The notes below the pieces were generated by a model, which ran no database searches, was not told where the DNA came from, and saw only the letters and a program-made list of their open reading frames with translations. Both the position numbers and the translations under genes were made by a program. Positions 62,337 through 64,000 of a stretch of DNA of 64,000 bases are shown here, in pieces; the stretch's first letter is position 1; each line of letters opens with the position of its first letter. The stretch spans positions 8,257-72,256 of the forward strand of contig JBKBHF010000019.1 of the NCBI GenBank assembly GCA_046297695.1, in the 5' to 3' direction. The stretch comes from Permianibacter sp046297695. Its GTDB lineage: Bacteria > Pseudomonadota > Gammaproteobacteria > Enterobacterales > Permianibacteraceae.

Positions 62337-63857
62337 ATGACCCGATTGACTGCTGATGTCATCAAAACCAATTTGCTGGGCGGCCTGACCGTCGCGCTGG
62401 CGATGGTGCCTGAGGCGATTGCCTTCGCCCTCGTTGCCCACGTTTCACCGCTCACCGGTTTGTATGCGGCGTTTATCGTCGGCCTGATCACCTCGGCCTT
62501 TGGCGGCCGACCGGGCATGGTCTCTGGCGCCACCGGAGCGCTGGCGGTGGTGATGGTGGCGCTGGTGGTGACGCACGGCGTTGAATATCTGTTTGCCACC
62601 GTGGTACTGATGGGCCTGCTGCAGATACTTTTCGCCATCGCCAAGCTCGGTAAATTCATCCGGATGGTGCCGTACCCGGTGATGCTCGGTTTTGTCAATG
62701 GCCTTGCCATCGTGATTTTTCTGGCCCAGGCCAGTCACTTCAAAGTCGTCGGCGCCGACGGCAGTGTTGGCTGGATGCAAGGCGCCGCGCTGTACACCAT
62801 GCTGGCGCTGATCGTAGCGACCTTGGCGATCATTTATCTGGTGCCGCGGGTGACCAAAGCCGTGCCGGCGCCGCTGGTCGGCATTTTGATCGTTGCCATT
62901 GCCGTGCCGTTGCTCGGCATCGACACCAAAACCGTTGGCGATCTCGGCTCCATTGCCGGCGGCTTACCGAGCTTTCATATTCCATCGGTGCCGTTTGATT
63001 GGCAGACGCTGAGAATCATTTTCCCGTATGCGCTGATTCTGGCCGCGATTGGTTTGATCGAGTCCTTGCTGACCCTGAACTTGATCGACGAGATGACCGA
63101 CACCCGCGGCAAGCCGAATCGCGAATGTCTGGCGCAGGGTGCTGCCAACGTGGTGACCGGTTTCTTTGGTGGCATGGGCGGCTGCGCGATGATCGGCCAG
63201 AGCATGATCAACGTGAACAACAAAGCCTTGCACCGGCTGAGCGGCATCTCGATGTCGCTGTTCCTGCTGGCGTTCATTCTGTTTGGTTCCAGCCTGATTG
63301 AGCAGATCCCGCTGGCAGCATTGATCGCCGTGATGATCTTCGTCTCGGAAAAAACCTTTGAATGGGGCAGCTTGCAAGCACTGCGCAAGATCCCGCGTAG
63401 CGATGCCATCATCGTGGTGGGCGTGACCGTGATCACCGTGTTCACCGATCTGGCAATCGCCGTGGTGTTGGGCGTGATCTTCGCGGCGCTGGTGTTTGCC
63501 TGGCAGCATGCCAAGCAGATCGCCGTCAAAACCAGCACCGACGACAAAGGTTGGAAAGTCTACGAATTGGAAGGCTCACTATTCTTTGCCTCCACCGCGA
63601 CGTTTCAATCGCTGTTCACGCCCAAAGACGATCCGCAGCACGTGGTGATCGAGTTCCGCCGTGCCAAGGTGGTGGATCACTCCGCCATTGAAGCCATCGA
63701 CGCCTTGGCCGGCCGCTACCAGCAACTCGGCAAAACCCTGCACTTGCGCCACCTGAGCCCGGACTGTCTGGAGCTGCTGGACAAAGCCAAAGGCATGGTG
63801 GAGATCAACGAGTTTGAAGATCCGCATTACCACATCGCCGACAACAAACTGGGCTGA
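62337..63857 (+). CDS. SulP family inorganic anion transporter with STAS domain
   Basis: 506 residues from the ATG at 62337 (MTRLTADVIKTNLLGGLTVA); the frame opens earlier at a TTG. The family signature is GGLTVALAMVPEAIAFALVA, with GLYAAFIVGLITSAFGGRPG and MVSGATGALAVVMVA next. Some ten helices follow, including NVVTGFFGGMGGCAMIGQSM. The C-terminal STAS domain has VYELEGSLFFASTATFQSLF, VVIEFRRAKVVDHSAIEAID and KTLHLRHLSPDCLELLDKA. It should carry sulfate, bicarbonate or another anion; no carbonic anhydrase gene lies next to it. Confidence 0.92.
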   Translation: MTRLTADVIKTNLLGGLTVALAMVPEAIAFALVAHVSPLTGLYAAFIVGLITSAFGGRPGMVSGATGALAVVMVALVVTHGVEYLFATVVLMGLLQILFAIAKLGKFIRMVPYPVMLGFVNGLAIVIFLAQASHFKVVGADGSVGWMQGAALYTMLALIVATLAIIYLVPRVTKAVPAPLVGILIVAIAVPLLGIDTKTVGDLGSIAGGLPSFHIPSVPFDWQTLRIIFPYALILAAIGLIESLLTLNLIDEMTDTRGKPNRECLAQGAANVVTGFFGGMGGCAMIGQSMINVNNKALHRLSGISMSLFLLAFILFGSSLIEQIPLAALIAVMIFVSEKTFEWGSLQALRKIPRSDAIIVVGVTVITVFTDLAIAVVLGVIFAALVFAWQHAKQIAVKTSTDDKGWKVYELEGSLFFASTATFQSLFTPKDDPQHVVIEFRRAKVVDHSAIEAIDALAGRYQQLGKTLHLRHLSPDCLELLDKAKGMVEINEFEDPHYHIADNKLG

Positions 63858-63970
63858 GTCGCCTGTTCGAACAAAAAAGAACCTGATTAGGTAGCTGTCT
63901 CAGCGGGCGCAGCAATTGCGCCCGCCATGTCGGCATGGTAGCGGCATTCTGTTTATAGGGGATGCCGCGA

Positions 63971-64000
63971 TGGCCATGAATCGCATTCAATTCCAAGCCG
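63971..64000 (+). CDS. Start of an IS1595-like transposase, partial at right edge
   Basis: The last 30 bases open with ATG and read MAMNRIQFQA, a start typical of IS1595/ISXO2-type transposases. The gene continues beyond the window, so only 10 codons are seen. A possible end of the insertion sequence lies around 63889, but this was not proved. A GC-rich hairpin (63903-63925) lies upstream. Confidence 0.55.

Noticed and set aside
63858..63930. Hairpin at 63903-63925 as terminator of the SulP gene
   Set aside because: The stem is strong but no T tract follows on the plus strand; it may belong to the insertion sequence end instead.

Overview
The window is GC-rich, densely coded DNA of a gammaproteobacterial type. 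Markers are the paired TIGR03545/TIGR03546 proteins, a TIGR02647 protein, YajQ, TrhO, YfiR, an RstA/RstB-like two-component pair, a NemR-like regulator and a GcvA-like regulator. The genus cannot be fixed from sequence alone. No rRNA or tRNA gene was seen.

Layout. 1-6.8 kb: a partial exported protein, a quinone-oxidoreductase-like dehydrogenase, a GNAT acetyltransferase, NhaC, TrhO, two small conserved proteins and a RutE-like nitroreductase. 6.8-12 kb: signalling, with a YfiR plus GGDEF-EAL pair and a two-component system. 12-29.6 kb: two S9 peptidases in tandem, a dihaem cytochrome c, housekeeping and membrane genes, a Kelch protein, a TonB receptor and a GcvA-like regulator. 29.8-35.5 kb: a small exported protein, a second TonB receptor, a PAS-GGDEF-EAL protein and a GyrI-like fragment. 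35.5-39.4 kb: an electrophile-stress cluster (ydcZ-like, nemA-like, lpxR-like, nemR-like) with three copies of one operator. 39.5-44.6 kb: an arsenic cluster, arsR-arsC-acr3-arsC-gapdh-arsJ, all on the minus strand. 44.7-49 kb: a small exported protein, YnfA, an acyltransferase and a YtrA/GntR-type regulator with its ABC transporter. 49.5-56.4 kb: a complete type II-C CRISPR-Cas system. 56.4-60.2 kb: a second metalloid-type cluster (MFS, flavoprotein with a cysteine-rich tail, ArsR). 60.3-64 kb: OsmC behind a 13-bp tandem repeat, an ECF sigma gene with an apparent N-terminal frameshift, a DUF6768-like membrane protein, a SulP transporter, and the start of an IS1595-like transposase at the right edge.

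The CRISPR-Cas locus is the most interesting part. It has a compact Cas9 (about 1,024 residues), Cas1, Cas2 and 36 repeats of 36 bp with 35 spacers. A tracrRNA gene of about 88 nt can be read directly on the minus strand: promoter, 24-nt perfect anti-repeat and intrinsic terminator. It is divergent from cas9, and its -10 box lies just upstream of the true cas9 start. The array also appears to be transcribed from the minus strand, towards cas2. The repeat ends in an extended -10-like motif, and an intrinsic terminator abuts the first repeat on the cas2 side. The degenerate repeat is at the far end, so new spacers probably enter at the 3' end of the transcription unit.

Several genes look mutated or unusually started: the sigma factor (frameshift), its partner (possible AUU start), the GyrI-like fragment (N-terminal half missing), and OsmC (upstream ladder of overlapping start-stop units). 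All functional calls come from reading the sequence; no database search was run.
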